A DNA stretch of 64,000 bases from Pseudomonadota bacterium (GTDB lineage Bacteria > Myxococcota_A > Polyangia > Polyangiales > Polyangiaceae), in assembly GCA_023423895.1 (NCBI GenBank), contig JAFAER010000013.1:112829-176828 (forward strand), read 5' to 3'. Below, one piece after another: positions 18,382 through 27,125 of this stretch. The notes under the pieces were generated by a model, which did no database searches, was not told the DNA's origin, and worked only from the letters and a program-made list of their open reading frames with translations. The position numbers were made by a program, and so were the translations under genes. Position 1 is the first letter of the stretch, and the number at the start of each line of letters is the position of its first letter.

Positions 18382-20139
18382 TCAGCGGATCGGGTCGAGC
18401 GGCGTCGCGACGAGCTTCCGGTGTGCCATGCCGCCCGGATAGGCGTAGCTCGAGGCGTTGCCCCAGCCCCAAACCGTCGCGGTGAAGGGACCATCGCTCT
18501 TCATTCGTTGCAGGCCGTTCGTGCAGTTCTTGTCGCCGGGGCCGTGGCCTCGAGCGAGATCGACGCGCGTGAACTCGTACTCGCCGCGCGTGCCGATGGG
18601 ACGGAAGTCCGTCAGGTTGCCGGCGCACTCGAGCCAGACGTCCTTGAAGCTGTCGCCGCTCTTCGCGCGCACGATCACGAGGGACGTCTCCGGGTACGTC
18701 GGATCCGCGAAGAGGCTGTACGCGTTGAGGTACTGCCCTGCCGGGATCACGTTGACGAACTCGGGATCGCCCCAGTGGCCCGTCGACGGTGAGCCGAAGT
18801 AGCCGCCCTCGAAGCCCGTCATGTAGGCCGCGAGGTAGATCGGATGGTCGGAGTCCTGCGTGCGCACGACGAACGCATCGCCGGTGCCGGCGGGAAACGT
18901 CACGGCCTCGCCCGCACGGAGCTCCGTAGGCGCGCCGGCCGGGATGGCGGGATCGTAGTCGAGACGCGTCCCGTCCCGGGCAGCGACGATGCGGTACGGC
19001 ATCGTCTCGCTCTCGCTTCCCGTTCGCGGGCGGTAGCCGACGGCGGCATACTCCGATCCCCACTGCTCGAAGGCTGGGATCTGCTGATGGAGCGTGTCGC
19101 AGGCACCTCCCGTGGTGGGGATGTTCGCGCAGAGATGACCGCCGAAGACCGTGGTCGGCTTGTCGGACGCGACGATGCTTCCGGAGAGATCGCTCGACTG
19201 CACGAGCTGGAGATGTTGCCCCTTGTTCAGCTTGTACGATGCAGCGACCTTCGCGGGCGTGCCCTTGATTCCGGTGCCGTCCTGGATCTCGTTCGTCGGC
19301 AGGATGGTCACCTCGGTGTCGTCCTCCGAGGCGACGATCTGCGTCGCGAGGCCAGGCCCGCCCTCCCAAGGGTTCACGACGATGTGTTGCTTGCCCCAGG
19401 TGGTCACGGGCAAGAGGAGCGTCGCCGAGGGGAGGAAGCTCGCAGCGCCGCCGAACGGATAGATCGACGCGAGCGAGATGGGCATGGTCGACTTCAGATG
19501 GAACGAGGAGCCGAGCCCGCTCGTCATCTTCGACAGGCCCGATAGCGCGGCGGGGACGACGCCGCTCGGACAGCCGACGTAGTACACGCCGGAGAGCGGC
19601 TTGTCCGGATCGTGATCGGACACGAAGAGGATGACGCTCTCACCGGCGGGAATGGGACCCGTGTGCGGAACGAGCTCCTCGCCGGACGCGTCCGTGCGGA
19701 ACATCGCTTTCGAGATGTCGAGCGTCTGGTCGCCGAGCTCGAGGGCGACGTCCGCAGGTTGGCTGGACGTGTTGACGACGAAGGTCGCGTAACAGTTGTC
19801 GGGGGCGTCGACCCACGTGGGCGGTGACTGGAAGTAGAACTCGCAGCCGTTCGAGCTCTGCTCCGCGCTTGCGGCAGCGCACGGCTCCTGGCACCTCGCT
19901 CCTCCACACGCGAGCTCCGCGGCGCAGGTCTCGACGACCTCACCGGTGCACGACCGCACGACCTCGCGACCGTCGAGCGAACAGCGAAGCGCGCACTCGC
20001 CGGCGTCGCCGGCGTCATTGTCGAAGCCGTCCGACGACGTGGGGAACGCGCCGCGGTCGTCGCCACATGCGCCGGCAGCCGCAAAGAGCGCGAGACCGAC
20101 GGCGCTGAGGGTCGCCGCTCCCGGAATGCGCATGCTCAT
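18382..20139 (-). CDS. IgGFc-binding-like lipoprotein, cassette A gene 5
   Basis: A protein of 585 residues from the ATG at 20139, overlapping the RCC1-like gene by four bases. The lipobox Cys is at residue 25. A short Cys-rich segment (about residues 48-100) precedes a large beta-rich domain like the N-terminal domain of IgGFc-binding proteins: ASIYPFGG, SATLLLPVTTWGKQHIVV, VASEDDTEVTILP, then WGDPEFVNVIP and a final WGWGNASSYAYPGG. The paralogue at 37659-39467 keeps these landmarks in the same order. The domain is often seen on surface adhesins; binding of host immunoglobulin is not implied here. It is the last gene of the operon. Confidence 0.85.
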   Translation of the reverse strand: MSMRIPGAATLSAVGLALFAAAGACGDDRGAFPTSSDGFDNDAGDAGECALRCSLDGREVVRSCTGEVVETCAAELACGGARCQEPCAAASAEQSSNGCEFYFQSPPTWVDAPDNCYATFVVNTSSQPADVALELGDQTLDISKAMFRTDASGEELVPHTGPIPAGESVILFVSDHDPDKPLSGVYYVGCPSGVVPAALSGLSKMTSGLGSSFHLKSTMPISLASIYPFGGAASFLPSATLLLPVTTWGKQHIVVNPWEGGPGLATQIVASEDDTEVTILPTNEIQDGTGIKGTPAKVAASYKLNKGQHLQLVQSSDLSGSIVASDKPTTVFGGHLCANIPTTGGACDTLHQQIPAFEQWGSEYAAVGYRPRTGSESETMPYRIVAARDGTRLDYDPAIPAGAPTELRAGEAVTFPAGTGDAFVVRTQDSDHPIYLAAYMTGFEGGYFGSPSTGHWGDPEFVNVIPAGQYLNAYSLFADPTYPETSLVIVRAKSGDSFKDVWLECAGNLTDFRPIGTRGEYEFTRVDLARGHGPGDKNCTNGLQRMKSDGPFTATVWGWGNASSYAYPGGMAHRKLVATPLDPIR

Positions 20140-21512
20140 GGAAGCACCACCTCTACAGGAACGAAGCTCCTGCCCTTGATCTGCTTGTTCCCGAGTTGCC
20201 CGTTGAAGTTGCTCCCCCAGCACTGGATCTTGCCGTTCGTGAGCAGCGCGCACGTCGTGGTCGGCGTGGTCTTCACTTGCGCCGCCTGGCCCGCGAGGCC
20301 TTGGACCTTCACCGCCTCGAACGCGTACGCCTGCGTTCCGTCGCCGGCTTGACCGCTCTCGTTCGAGCCCCAGCAGTAGACGGCGCCGGACATCGCCGAG
20401 CCGCACCAGCGGTACTTCTGCCAGCCGTCGAACTCGAGCGGGTAGCTACGTGTCGTCGCGATCTGGACGAGCGGCTCCGGCGCAACGACCGGCGCGGGCA
20501 CCGCGCGCTCCGTGACCGACCCGTTGTCCGGCCGCGGCGAGACGACGGGCGCCCCCCAGCACCAGCCCGTTCCTCCTGCAATCGCGCATGCGTTGTTCTC
20601 GGCGAGGTCCGCCATGAAGACCCCGTTGATCGCGACGAGCTGCGGATGCGGATCCGGGAACATCGGCGAGACGCGTCCGATGGTCGGATTGGCTCCCCAG
20701 GTGACGAGCGAGCCGTCATCGCGAAGCACGAAGGTCGCAGTCGCCACCGAGAGTGCCCGCACGGCGGCGCCGGCAGGAAGCACCATCGGGCGCGGTCCGC
20801 CGACGGCCTCCGAACGATCCGACGGCGGGCTCAGCTGACCGTCGGTGTTGCTCCCCCAGCAATGAACCTCGCTGCCGATGACGGCGCACGCCGTCCCGTA
20901 TCCGACCGCGATCTGCGTCGCAGCAGGAAGCTCGAGCTTCACCGGCGTACGCTCCGTCGTCGTTTCGCCGGTGAGCGCACCCTCGTCGTCGCGCGCGAAG
21001 GGGCCCGTGCCCCAGCACCAGACGGCACCGTCCTTGTCGAGCGCGCACGTGTGATCGATCGCGACGATGTTCGAGAGCCCCTCGACGCGTGCGGGGCTCG
21101 AGCTGTCGACGGACTTCTTGCCATCGTCTCGCCCGAGCTGAGCGGCACCGTTCGCGCCCCAGCAGGCCACCGTGCCGTCGTCGAGCAGCGCGCAGAAGCC
21201 TTCGCCGTTGTCGAAGCTCCCCGCGCCGAGCGTCGTGACGAGCGCGGTCGCGCAAGGCTTTCCCGTGCAGGTGACAGGCAGCGCCGTCACATCGACCCAG
21301 GCGTCGCGGGGAGCTTGCGCATCGACGACGCCAGCGTCCGTGTCCGCGTCGGGCGCGGCCTCCGGGGCGGCGTCGGGAGACGGATCGGGGCTCGGGTTCG
21401 GGTCGCCGTCGTTGCTCGAGCAGCTCGCGGCAGAAGCGCCGGCGATGAAGAGCGCGAGGCCACCGAGCGCACGCGCGGCGCGCAGCTCAGGGCGTCGTTT
21501 TGTGAAGTGCAT
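20136..21512 (-). CDS. RCC1-like propeller lipoprotein, cassette A gene 4
   Basis: A protein of 458 residues from the ATG at 21512, which overlaps the previous gene by 26 bases. The lipobox Cys is at residue 31, followed by an Asp/Pro/Ala-rich linker. Seven repeats of the type CAL-x-DG-x-V-x-CWG-x-N-x-x-GQLG can be counted, enough for a seven-bladed RCC1/BLIP-II-like beta propeller. The fourth repeat (FVLRDDGSLVTWGAN) lacks both cysteines, as it does in the paralogue at 36208-37662. The cysteine pairs suggest disulfides in an extracytoplasmic location. The ligand is unknown. Confidence 0.85.
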   Translation of the reverse strand: MHFTKRRPELRAARALGGLALFIAGASAASCSSNDGDPNPSPDPSPDAAPEAAPDADTDAGVVDAQAPRDAWVDVTALPVTCTGKPCATALVTTLGAGSFDNGEGFCALLDDGTVACWGANGAAQLGRDDGKKSVDSSSPARVEGLSNIVAIDHTCALDKDGAVWCWGTGPFARDDEGALTGETTTERTPVKLELPAATQIAVGYGTACAVIGSEVHCWGSNTDGQLSPPSDRSEAVGGPRPMVLPAGAAVRALSVATATFVLRDDGSLVTWGANPTIGRVSPMFPDPHPQLVAINGVFMADLAENNACAIAGGTGWCWGAPVVSPRPDNGSVTERAVPAPVVAPEPLVQIATTRSYPLEFDGWQKYRWCGSAMSGAVYCWGSNESGQAGDGTQAYAFEAVKVQGLAGQAAQVKTTPTTTCALLTNGKIQCWGSNFNGQLGNKQIKGRSFVPVEVVLP

Positions 21513-22911
21513 GCTGGAGTCCGATCGCCCAGAGGTTTTCGTTGGAGGTGCCCCGCACCTGGTGGAGCGGCCTGTCGAGCGGCGCTCCGTTGATCGAGGT
21601 CGGGGAGAACGCGTACGTCGGCGCATCGATCAGGAGCTGCTTGGCATCGTCTTGCGTGTAGAGGCCGAGCCCCGAGCTCCAGCGCGTGGGATCGGTCGGC
21701 GCGCGCAAGACGAGGCCCCAGCCGCTGATCCACGTGTCGGCGCCGTTGATCCAGACGGCGTTGACGAGGGTCGGCGGCAAATCGCGCGGGACCTGCGCAG
21801 CGACGACGTTGACGCGCGCGGTGCCGGGAGTGCCCGACTCGACATACGCGAAGAGTCGCTCTCCGACGATGCCGGCGGCTCGCCCGGGCCCGGCAGACTC
21901 GATGTTCGTCATCCAGCCGCCGTTGGTCCAGTGGAACATGTCCTTGCCGCTGTGCCAGCGGAACCCGAGGACGTCTTTCTTTTCGCGACACGTATCGTAG
22001 TAGTGCGAGCCGATGTCCGCGTCGTCGATGACGTTGTCGACCAGACGTGCGAACCCGGATGCGGTCTTGTGGAGGACCATCGGGCACCGGAAGACGCTCC
22101 AGTCGAACCTTGCACGACCAGCCGCGAACCACACGTCGTCCGGGCCCGAGCCGCTTGCGCCGAAGACGAAGAAAGAGTCGGCCGGCGTCTCCGCGTCTTC
22201 GAGGACATGCACGGGAACAGGCACCTTGTCAGCGCCGCCGCCCGCGCTCTCCAGGTGGAAGATCGTGCCGCCGTACCAGGCGTAGACGTCGTCCGCAGAG
22301 GTGCCCCAAACGCCGAGCGCGGTGGCATCACGCAAGTTCGAGTATTGATCGTAGTAGTCGATTCGTCCGGGCTCGCGATCGGGCGCTCTGTTCGGAGAGG
22401 TGTCTTCGAGCTGCGTGCGCTTCCAGGACCACTCCGCTCCCGGCGTCGCACGCTTCCCGTGGTAGACCAAGCCCGGCCCCGACGCGAAGTAGACCTCGTT
22501 CTCGCTCGGCGCCCAGATCTTCCCGGCGTACGCGTCGAGCTCGAAGCCGTTCTGCGTGTCGTCGTCGATGTAGCTCCACGCGCGCGTTGCCTCGTCCCAT
22601 TCGAGGACCTTCACCCCGAGCGTCGGACTCTCGGCGATCGCGAACGCCCGGCTCGCGAACGCCCAGATGTCCCGCAGGTCGAGATCGCCGTCCGGCAGCG
22701 TCGTCCTGCACCAACCTGCACTGCTGCACGTGGGCACGACCGGCGGACTGGCTTCGGGCGTCGGGTTTGCGTCACCGCCGGCGTCCGTGAGCACGGTCGT
22801 CCCGCCGTCGTCGGTGGACGGGCGCGCTTCGTCATCGGACGTCGCACACGCCATCCCAGCCGAGGCCGACAACAAGGCGGTCGAGCCGAGGAGGGCCAAT
22901 GCCTTCTTCAT
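21487..22911 (-). CDS. VWG-repeat propeller lipoprotein, cassette A gene 3
   Basis: A protein of 474 residues from the ATG at 22911, coupled by ATGA to the gene before. The lipobox Cys is at residue 22. After a linker the protein begins CSSAGWCRTTLPDGDLDLRD and continues with loosely repeated blades (ALGVWGTSADDVYAWYGGTI, GSGPDDVWFAAG, ENLWAIGLQHALHK). It is more diverged than its counterpart at 34904-36199, which shares the CS-x2-GWC-x-T-x2-P start and the ALHK end. A beta propeller is inferred from repeat length and the VWG/DVW pattern. The function is unknown. Confidence 0.78.
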   Translation of the reverse strand: MKKALALLGSTALLSASAGMACATSDDEARPSTDDGGTTVLTDAGGDANPTPEASPPVVPTCSSAGWCRTTLPDGDLDLRDIWAFASRAFAIAESPTLGVKVLEWDEATRAWSYIDDDTQNGFELDAYAGKIWAPSENEVYFASGPGLVYHGKRATPGAEWSWKRTQLEDTSPNRAPDREPGRIDYYDQYSNLRDATALGVWGTSADDVYAWYGGTIFHLESAGGGADKVPVPVHVLEDAETPADSFFVFGASGSGPDDVWFAAGRARFDWSVFRCPMVLHKTASGFARLVDNVIDDADIGSHYYDTCREKKDVLGFRWHSGKDMFHWTNGGWMTNIESAGPGRAAGIVGERLFAYVESGTPGTARVNVVAAQVPRDLPPTLVNAVWINGADTWISGWGLVLRAPTDPTRWSSGLGLYTQDDAKQLLIDAPTYAFSPTSINGAPLDRPLHQVRGTSNENLWAIGLQHALHKTTP

Positions 22912-24101
22912 GGTTTCCCTCCGAGAGCCAGGACCACGCCAGCTCCACCGATCCAGATTTTGCCCGGGCTCGGCGACCAGGCCGCGTGCAGATCGGGCCG
23001 GCGCGCGCCGAGACCGGCGATCTTCACGCGCGTCCAGCTCGTGCCGTCGTAGTGGAGGACGACGCCGCGGTTGCCGACCACCCAGACGTCGCTCGACGAG
23101 GAGCCCCAGACCGCGTTGAGGTTCTCGTTCGTGGGCAGGTTCGCGATTACCTCCCACTGCACCGGTCCGCCCGTGTAGTGGCGGATCGTGCCGCTTCCGC
23201 CAACGGCCCAGACGTCGGTGTCTGACGCGGCCCACACGCCGGTGAGACCGTTGTGCGTCATCGAGTTGAGCGGGGTCGCGACGGGCGCGTCCGTGTCTGC
23301 ATCCGCGACGCGCAGCGCCGTGCCTTGCTCGCCGACGGCCCAGACGGTCTTGGTCGAAGCGCCGTGGATGGCGAGGATCTGATCGCACCGGATGACGCCG
23401 CAAGCGCCCGAGGGTAGGCCCGCCTGGATCTCGAAGGCCGAGTCCGGCGCCGGCACCATCCGCCAGAGCGTGCTGTTCGTCGCAAGCCAGAGGACATCCG
23501 AGCCTGGAGCCGCCCACGACGCGCGGAGCCGATCGCCGAAGTCGTCCGGGCGCTTCGGCAGCTCACGCCAGGTCCAACCGCCCGGCGAGACCGCAGCATC
23601 CGCGTCGCCACCGAGGCCGCGCGTGTACATCCGCTGGAACGATCCGAACGCGATCTCCACGCCGTCGCGAAGCCAGAGGACGTGCTGCGTCTCCTTCGTG
23701 GCGACGTCCGAGATTCCCCACGACGCGCCGTCGAAGTGAGCCACTGCGCCAGCGGCTCCGGCGACCCAGACGTCGTTCTCCGATCGGCCGCGAATGACGT
23801 TGATGCGCGTCCGCCAGTCGAAGCCGACGTCGGGATTGACCGGATCGAACGGGCCGTCGAGGCAGAGCACATCCGGCGTGCAAGCCGCGGGGAAGTACTC
23901 GCAGTCGTCGCTCGTGCACGGAGCGGTTTCCCTACCGGCGGCATCGCCCGTATCGGCATCCGGCGACGGGACGGAGACCGCCGCGTCCGGATCCGTCATC
24001 GTTCCGACCTCGTCGGACGCACACGAAGGCAGGGCGGTGCTCGCGAGGACCAGCATCGCGCCGGAGAGCGCGCCGGCCGCGTAGTAGCGAAAAGACGTCA
24101 T
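22908..24101 (-). CDS. VWG-repeat propeller lipoprotein, cassette A gene 2
   Basis: A protein of 397 residues from the ATG at 24101, with ATGA overlaps at both ends. The lipobox Cys is at residue 27. A short Cys-containing segment (CTSDDCEYFPAACTPDVLC) precedes repeats such as SENDVWVAGAAGAVAHFDG, KTVWAVGEQGTALRV, DTDVWAVGGSGTIRHY and SSDVWVVGNRGVVLHYDG. Each unit is about 40-60 residues with a DVW-x-VG strand and a HYDG turn, as expected for propeller blades. The closest counterpart by position and ending is 33672-34907. Confidence 0.8.
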   Translation of the reverse strand: MTSFRYYAAGALSGAMLVLASTALPSCASDEVGTMTDPDAAVSVPSPDADTGDAAGRETAPCTSDDCEYFPAACTPDVLCLDGPFDPVNPDVGFDWRTRINVIRGRSENDVWVAGAAGAVAHFDGASWGISDVATKETQHVLWLRDGVEIAFGSFQRMYTRGLGGDADAAVSPGGWTWRELPKRPDDFGDRLRASWAAPGSDVLWLATNSTLWRMVPAPDSAFEIQAGLPSGACGVIRCDQILAIHGASTKTVWAVGEQGTALRVADADTDAPVATPLNSMTHNGLTGVWAASDTDVWAVGGSGTIRHYTGGPVQWEVIANLPTNENLNAVWGSSSSDVWVVGNRGVVLHYDGTSWTRVKIAGLGARRPDLHAAWSPSPGKIWIGGAGVVLALGGKP

Positions 24102-25291
24102 CGCGGGACCTCCACGCCGGCGTCCTGGTCACACGGCTTCACCACGCACTTGCCTGCGACGCAGGCCTGGCCCGCGACCTCGTCGCAGACGTTGCCGCAT
24201 GCTCCGCAGTTCCGGGGATCGCTGTAGATGTTCACCTCGCAGCCGTCCGATTGGCTGTTGTTGCAGTCGGCGCGACCGTCGTTGCAGTCCATCACGCACG
24301 TGCCGTAGTGGCACGAGCCGGTCGCGTTGCGCGCGGGGATGTAGCAATCGTTCCCGCACGCGCCGCAGTTGTACTGGTCCGACGTGAGGTCGACACACTG
24401 GCCCGAGCAGACGCCGTCGAAGCAGCCGAGGTGGCAGTACGTCTTGTCCGGCGGACACATGCACTGCGGGACGCCGTGAAGATCGAGCCGGCACGACTGG
24501 CCGGAAGGGCATGCATTCCCGCACGCGCCGCAGTTCGCGTCGTCGACGAGGAACGTCTCGCAGCCGTTCGCGGTCTTCTGATCGCAATCGGCGTAGCGCG
24601 GATTGCACTTCATCCGCCCGCACTCGGCGTTCACGCAGCCGTAATACGCGTTCGGGAGCTTGGGCGCGCCGCCATTCTCGGGGTCACAGCGCGTGGAGCA
24701 GTTCCCGCAGTAGTCGTCGTCGAACTTCGGGTCCCAGCAACCGCCGTCGCAGTAGATGTTGTTGGACGGGCACCCGCAGCCGTAGATGCCTGCATGCGCG
24801 CGGCCGCTCTGGTCGACGCAGCGTTTCTTCGGATCCGTGCACTTCTTTCCGCACGAGCCGCAGTGGCTATCGTGGAGCGCGAGCGCCTCGCAGCCATTGT
24901 CGACGAGGCCATCGCAATCGAGCAGGCCGGAGTTGGCGCGGCACGAGAGCGCGCACGCCCCGTTCACGCACGCGAACACCTCGGCGCCCGTATCGGTCGG
25001 ACACGCGAGCCCGCATGCGCCGCAGTTGTTCACGTCGGCCCGCAGGTTCACGTCGCAGGGAAAGCGCGAGCCCGGACACGTGGTCCATCCCGGCGGACAC
25101 TCGTTCGTCGGGCAATAGGAGAGGAGCCCGCGCGGCACCTCGACGTCAGCGCCGGCTTCCGGCGAGACGAAGGTGGACTCGGACGGCGTGCCGACGTCGC
25201 TCGGCCGTCGACCGTCCTCGCTCGTGGAGCAGCCCCAGGCGAGGAGCATCGAGACGGCCGCGAGGACCATCACGGTGATGGAGTTCTTCAT
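24098..25291 (-). CDS. Cys-rich CGACG-module lipoprotein, cassette A gene 1
   Basis: A protein of 397 residues from the ATG at 25291; the open frame extends to 25480 but the lipoprotein signal (Cys21) starts here. The mature protein has six modules of the form NGCE-x8-NCGACG-x2-C separated by GxC-x3-C-x3-RADC segments, about 50 residues each. Module 3 is deviant (YCGNCSTRC). The cysteine density implies an extracytoplasmic, disulfide-stiffened rod. The paralogue at 32422-33675 also has six modules. It is the first gene of the leftward operon. Confidence 0.85.
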   Translation of the reverse strand: MKNSITVMVLAAVSMLLAWGCSTSEDGRRPSDVGTPSESTFVSPEAGADVEVPRGLLSYCPTNECPPGWTTCPGSRFPCDVNLRADVNNCGACGLACPTDTGAEVFACVNGACALSCRANSGLLDCDGLVDNGCEALALHDSHCGSCGKKCTDPKKRCVDQSGRAHAGIYGCGCPSNNIYCDGGCWDPKFDDDYCGNCSTRCDPENGGAPKLPNAYYGCVNAECGRMKCNPRYADCDQKTANGCETFLVDDANCGACGNACPSGQSCRLDLHGVPQCMCPPDKTYCHLGCFDGVCSGQCVDLTSDQYNCGACGNDCYIPARNATGSCHYGTCVMDCNDGRADCNNSQSDGCEVNIYSDPRNCGACGNVCDEVAGQACVAGKCVVKPCDQDAGVEVPR

Positions 25292-25606
25292 GATTGTCCG
25301 TTCGCTCGATCCATTCGGGAGAGGCGGCCTCGAGCAGCTCCGCTCGAAAGCCGAAATCGAATCCGGCATGGCCGAGACACGGTGATCCGCACGTCCTTCA
25401 TGGAGCTCGCGTCCTCGGGGATGGGAAGTCGACGTCAGCGCGGAGCGATCGCGCCGGGCGGCGACGACGAGATGTCGCAACGAGACGAGCGCGAGCCTCC
25501 GCCTCTTCGACGTGAACCGACCGAGCCTGGAGCGCTGCGATCTCGGCCGCCGAACGTGAGGCTGGGGCGAAGGCTGCCCTTAGGAGGCTAATCCACGCCA
25601 CTCTCC

Positions 25607-25622
25607 ATTTTCATTTGAAAAT
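25607..25622. promoter_or_regulatory. AT-rich dyad upstream of cassette A
   Basis: ATTTTCA and TGAAAAT are perfect complements separated by two bases. It is one of the most AT-rich spots in the window and lies 315 bases upstream of the first cassette A gene. It could be an operator or part of a promoter. Confidence 0.3.
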
Positions 25623-25723
25623 CGTCACGGGCGTTTCGATTTCAATCCCGCGGGGCTGCTCGTTCCGCCTCGTTCCGCCTCGCTCGCTCTCGCTCCAGAC
25701 CGAGACCGAGCGCACAAACGACG

Positions 25724-25761
25724 ACGCGGGCGTGATGGGGGTCGACCCATCACGCCCGCGT
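25724..25761 (-). terminator. Strong 16-bp stem terminator after LTxxQ gene
   Basis: 25724-25739 and 25746-25761 are perfect 16-base complements with a six-base loop, beginning 35 bases past the LTxxQ stop. On the minus strand the stem is followed by CGTCGTTTGTG. This would insulate cassette A from the LTxxQ transcript. Confidence 0.7.
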
Positions 25762-25796
25762 TCTTCATGGCGCCGCGCGTCAGGCGGCGTCGCTCC

Positions 25797-26795
25797 TCAC
25801 TTCACGTTGTTCCGACGCTCGAACCGCGGCGCCTTCATGTGCCCCTCCTTCATCGCCGGGCCCTTCTCGATTCGCGCCGCAAGCGCCTCACGTTGCTCCT
25901 GCGTCAGGATGGGCGTGATCTCGACGAGCGGGTTCTTCATCCGGGGCGCCGCCTCGGGACGGGAGAGGTCCTTCGGAGGCGTGACGAACGCGGTCGCGTC
26001 GAACTGGTCGGACTTGAACGACTGGAGCTTCGCCTTCATGTCGGCGCGCATCGACTCCATCTTCGCCTTCATCGCCTCACGCTGCTCGGCCGTCGGCTCC
26101 GCCGGACGCTGCGCGCCGAGCTTCGCCTTGATGGCGTCCTTCTGCTCCTGCGTCAGGTCCAGGCCGGCGAGCATGCCCATCGGACCACCGGCAGGGCCGC
26201 CGTGCCCACGGAACCCACGCTCGCCGCGCTCGCCGCGCTCACCGCGCTCGCGGACGTGCTCGCCTCGCTTCGCGCCGTGCTCGGTCGACCGCTTCTCGAT
26301 GCTGTCGACCAGCGCAACGCGCTGCTCCGGCGTGAGCGTATCGTGGAGCGTCGCCAGCGCCTTCGCGGAGGCCGCGATCCGAGCCTGATGCGCGCTCGCG
26401 TCGGGCTTCGGATGCTCCATGTTCGCGACCGAATTGCTGCGGATCGCGGCGGCGAGCTTCTGCGCGCCGGCTGCATCGAAGGTCGGCCTGGCCGGGGCAT
26501 TCGCCTTCAGCAGGCCCTCGATCGTCGTCTTCTGCTCGGCCGTCAGGTTGATCGGCGCGCGGAGGGCGGCGTGGACGAGGAAGTCAGGACCACCGGCGCC
26601 ATGAGGGCGGTGCGCCATCGGGCGGAGTTGGCGACCTTCCTTCCCGTCCTGCGCGCCAGGCGTCGACTCGGCGACCACGGGCGACCGAGCGCTATCGGTC
26701 GTCTCCGCGCCGGCCGACGTACCGGCTTCAGCGCTGCAACCGGCGAGCGCGGCGACGAGAGCAAACAGCGGAAGGGTCATCGAACGGAACGTCAT
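25797..26795 (-). CDS. LTxxQ (Spy/CpxP/ZraP-like) lipoprotein
   Basis: A protein of 332 residues from the ATG at 26795 (AGAGGA site). The lipobox Cys is near residue 20 (ALAGCS). Five copies of the LTxEQ motif or close variants occur: LTAEQK, LTPEQR, LTQEQK, PTAEQR and LTQEQR, which define this periplasmic chaperone/metal-sensor family. The protein is about twice the usual Spy length, so it probably holds two LTxxQ units. A GERGERGERGF stretch lies in the linker. It is divergent from a sensor kinase and sigma54 regulator, the layout of zraP with zraSR. Predicted role: envelope-stress chaperone, possibly metal-responsive. Confidence 0.82.
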   Translation of the reverse strand: MTFRSMTLPLFALVAALAGCSAEAGTSAGAETTDSARSPVVAESTPGAQDGKEGRQLRPMAHRPHGAGGPDFLVHAALRAPINLTAEQKTTIEGLLKANAPARPTFDAAGAQKLAAAIRSNSVANMEHPKPDASAHQARIAASAKALATLHDTLTPEQRVALVDSIEKRSTEHGAKRGEHVRERGERGERGERGFRGHGGPAGGPMGMLAGLDLTQEQKDAIKAKLGAQRPAEPTAEQREAMKAKMESMRADMKAKLQSFKSDQFDATAFVTPPKDLSRPEAAPRMKNPLVEITPILTQEQREALAARIEKGPAMKEGHMKAPRFERRNNVK

Positions 26796-26895
26796 GGTCA
26801 GATCCTCTCTTCTCTTCTCTTCTTTCGATGGCGCGCTGCACGGGTGCATGCGCCGGTCGTCTTCGCTCCGTCGTCCGGAGCATGCTGACCCCTCT

Positions 26896-26911
26896 CGCAA
26901 GCCGCTTGCCA
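26896..26911 (-). promoter_or_regulatory. Sigma54-like promoter for LTxxQ gene
   Basis: Read on the minus strand the site is TGGCAAGCGGCTTGCG. Against TGGCACG-N4-TTGCW it matches six of seven and four of five bases, with the required GG-N10-GC spacing. Transcription would begin near 26885, giving a leader of about 90 bases. Confidence 0.6.
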
Positions 26912-26979
26912 GCCCGGCGTCCGAGCGCTCACCGCTCATTTTCCGGCACTTCCTCCGGCTGAGATTTCTCGGCATGCCG

Positions 26980-27033
26980 TGCGGCCGCATGCGGAATGCG
27001 GATTCCGCAGCCCGATGGAGTGCGGATTCTGCA
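26980..27033. promoter_or_regulatory. Three TGCGG...CCGCA dyads, probable activator sites
   Basis: The dyads are TGCGGCCGCA (26980-26989, perfect), TGCGGATTCCGCA (26997-27009, perfect arms) and TGCGGATTCTGCA (27021-27033, one mismatch). The last two start 24 bases apart. They lie about 80-130 bases upstream of both predicted start points, where enhancer-binding proteins act. The regulator at 28409-29794 is the natural candidate. Confidence 0.55.
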
Positions 27034-27085
27034 GTCCATCGTCCGCATGACCGCTGGTTGTCGGTGCCGGCGCGCCCGCGTACGT

Positions 27086-27101
27086 TGGCACGGCCCGCGC
27101 A
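27086..27101 (+). promoter_or_regulatory. Sigma54-like promoter for kinase-regulator operon
   Basis: TGGCACGGCCCGCGCA matches the -24 element perfectly (TGGCACG) and the -12 element in three of five bases, with GG-N10-GC spacing. The start point would be near 27112, leaving a very short leader before the ATG at 27126. Confidence 0.5.
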
Positions 27102-27125
27102 AATTGGTGGGCCCAGCGGGTGCAG

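Larger units (their letters stand above)
25292..25796. other. Promoter-side spacer of cassette A
   Basis: This 505-base stretch without a gene lies between the start of cassette A (25291, minus) and the end of the LTxxQ gene (25797, minus). It holds the terminator at 25724-25761, a local AT-rich patch with a dyad at 25607-25622, and a pyrimidine-rich run of GTTCCGCCTC/GCTCGCTC repeats near 25660-25695. The cassette A promoter should lie here; I cannot place its -10 and -35. Confidence 0.5.
26796..27125. other. Divergent control region between LTxxQ gene and kinase
   Basis: These 330 bases contain a sigma54-like promoter facing each gene (26896-26911 minus, 27086-27101 plus) and three related dyads between them (26980-26989, 26997-27009, 27021-27033). 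A CT-rich run at about 26805-26825 lies in the leader of the LTxxQ gene. The layout is that of a bidirectional regulon controlled by an NtrC-type activator. Confidence 0.6.

Noticed and set aside
21172..23052. 626-codon plus-strand frame inside cassette A
   Set aside because: Antisense to two lipoprotein genes with ATGA coupling; no start signal or family.
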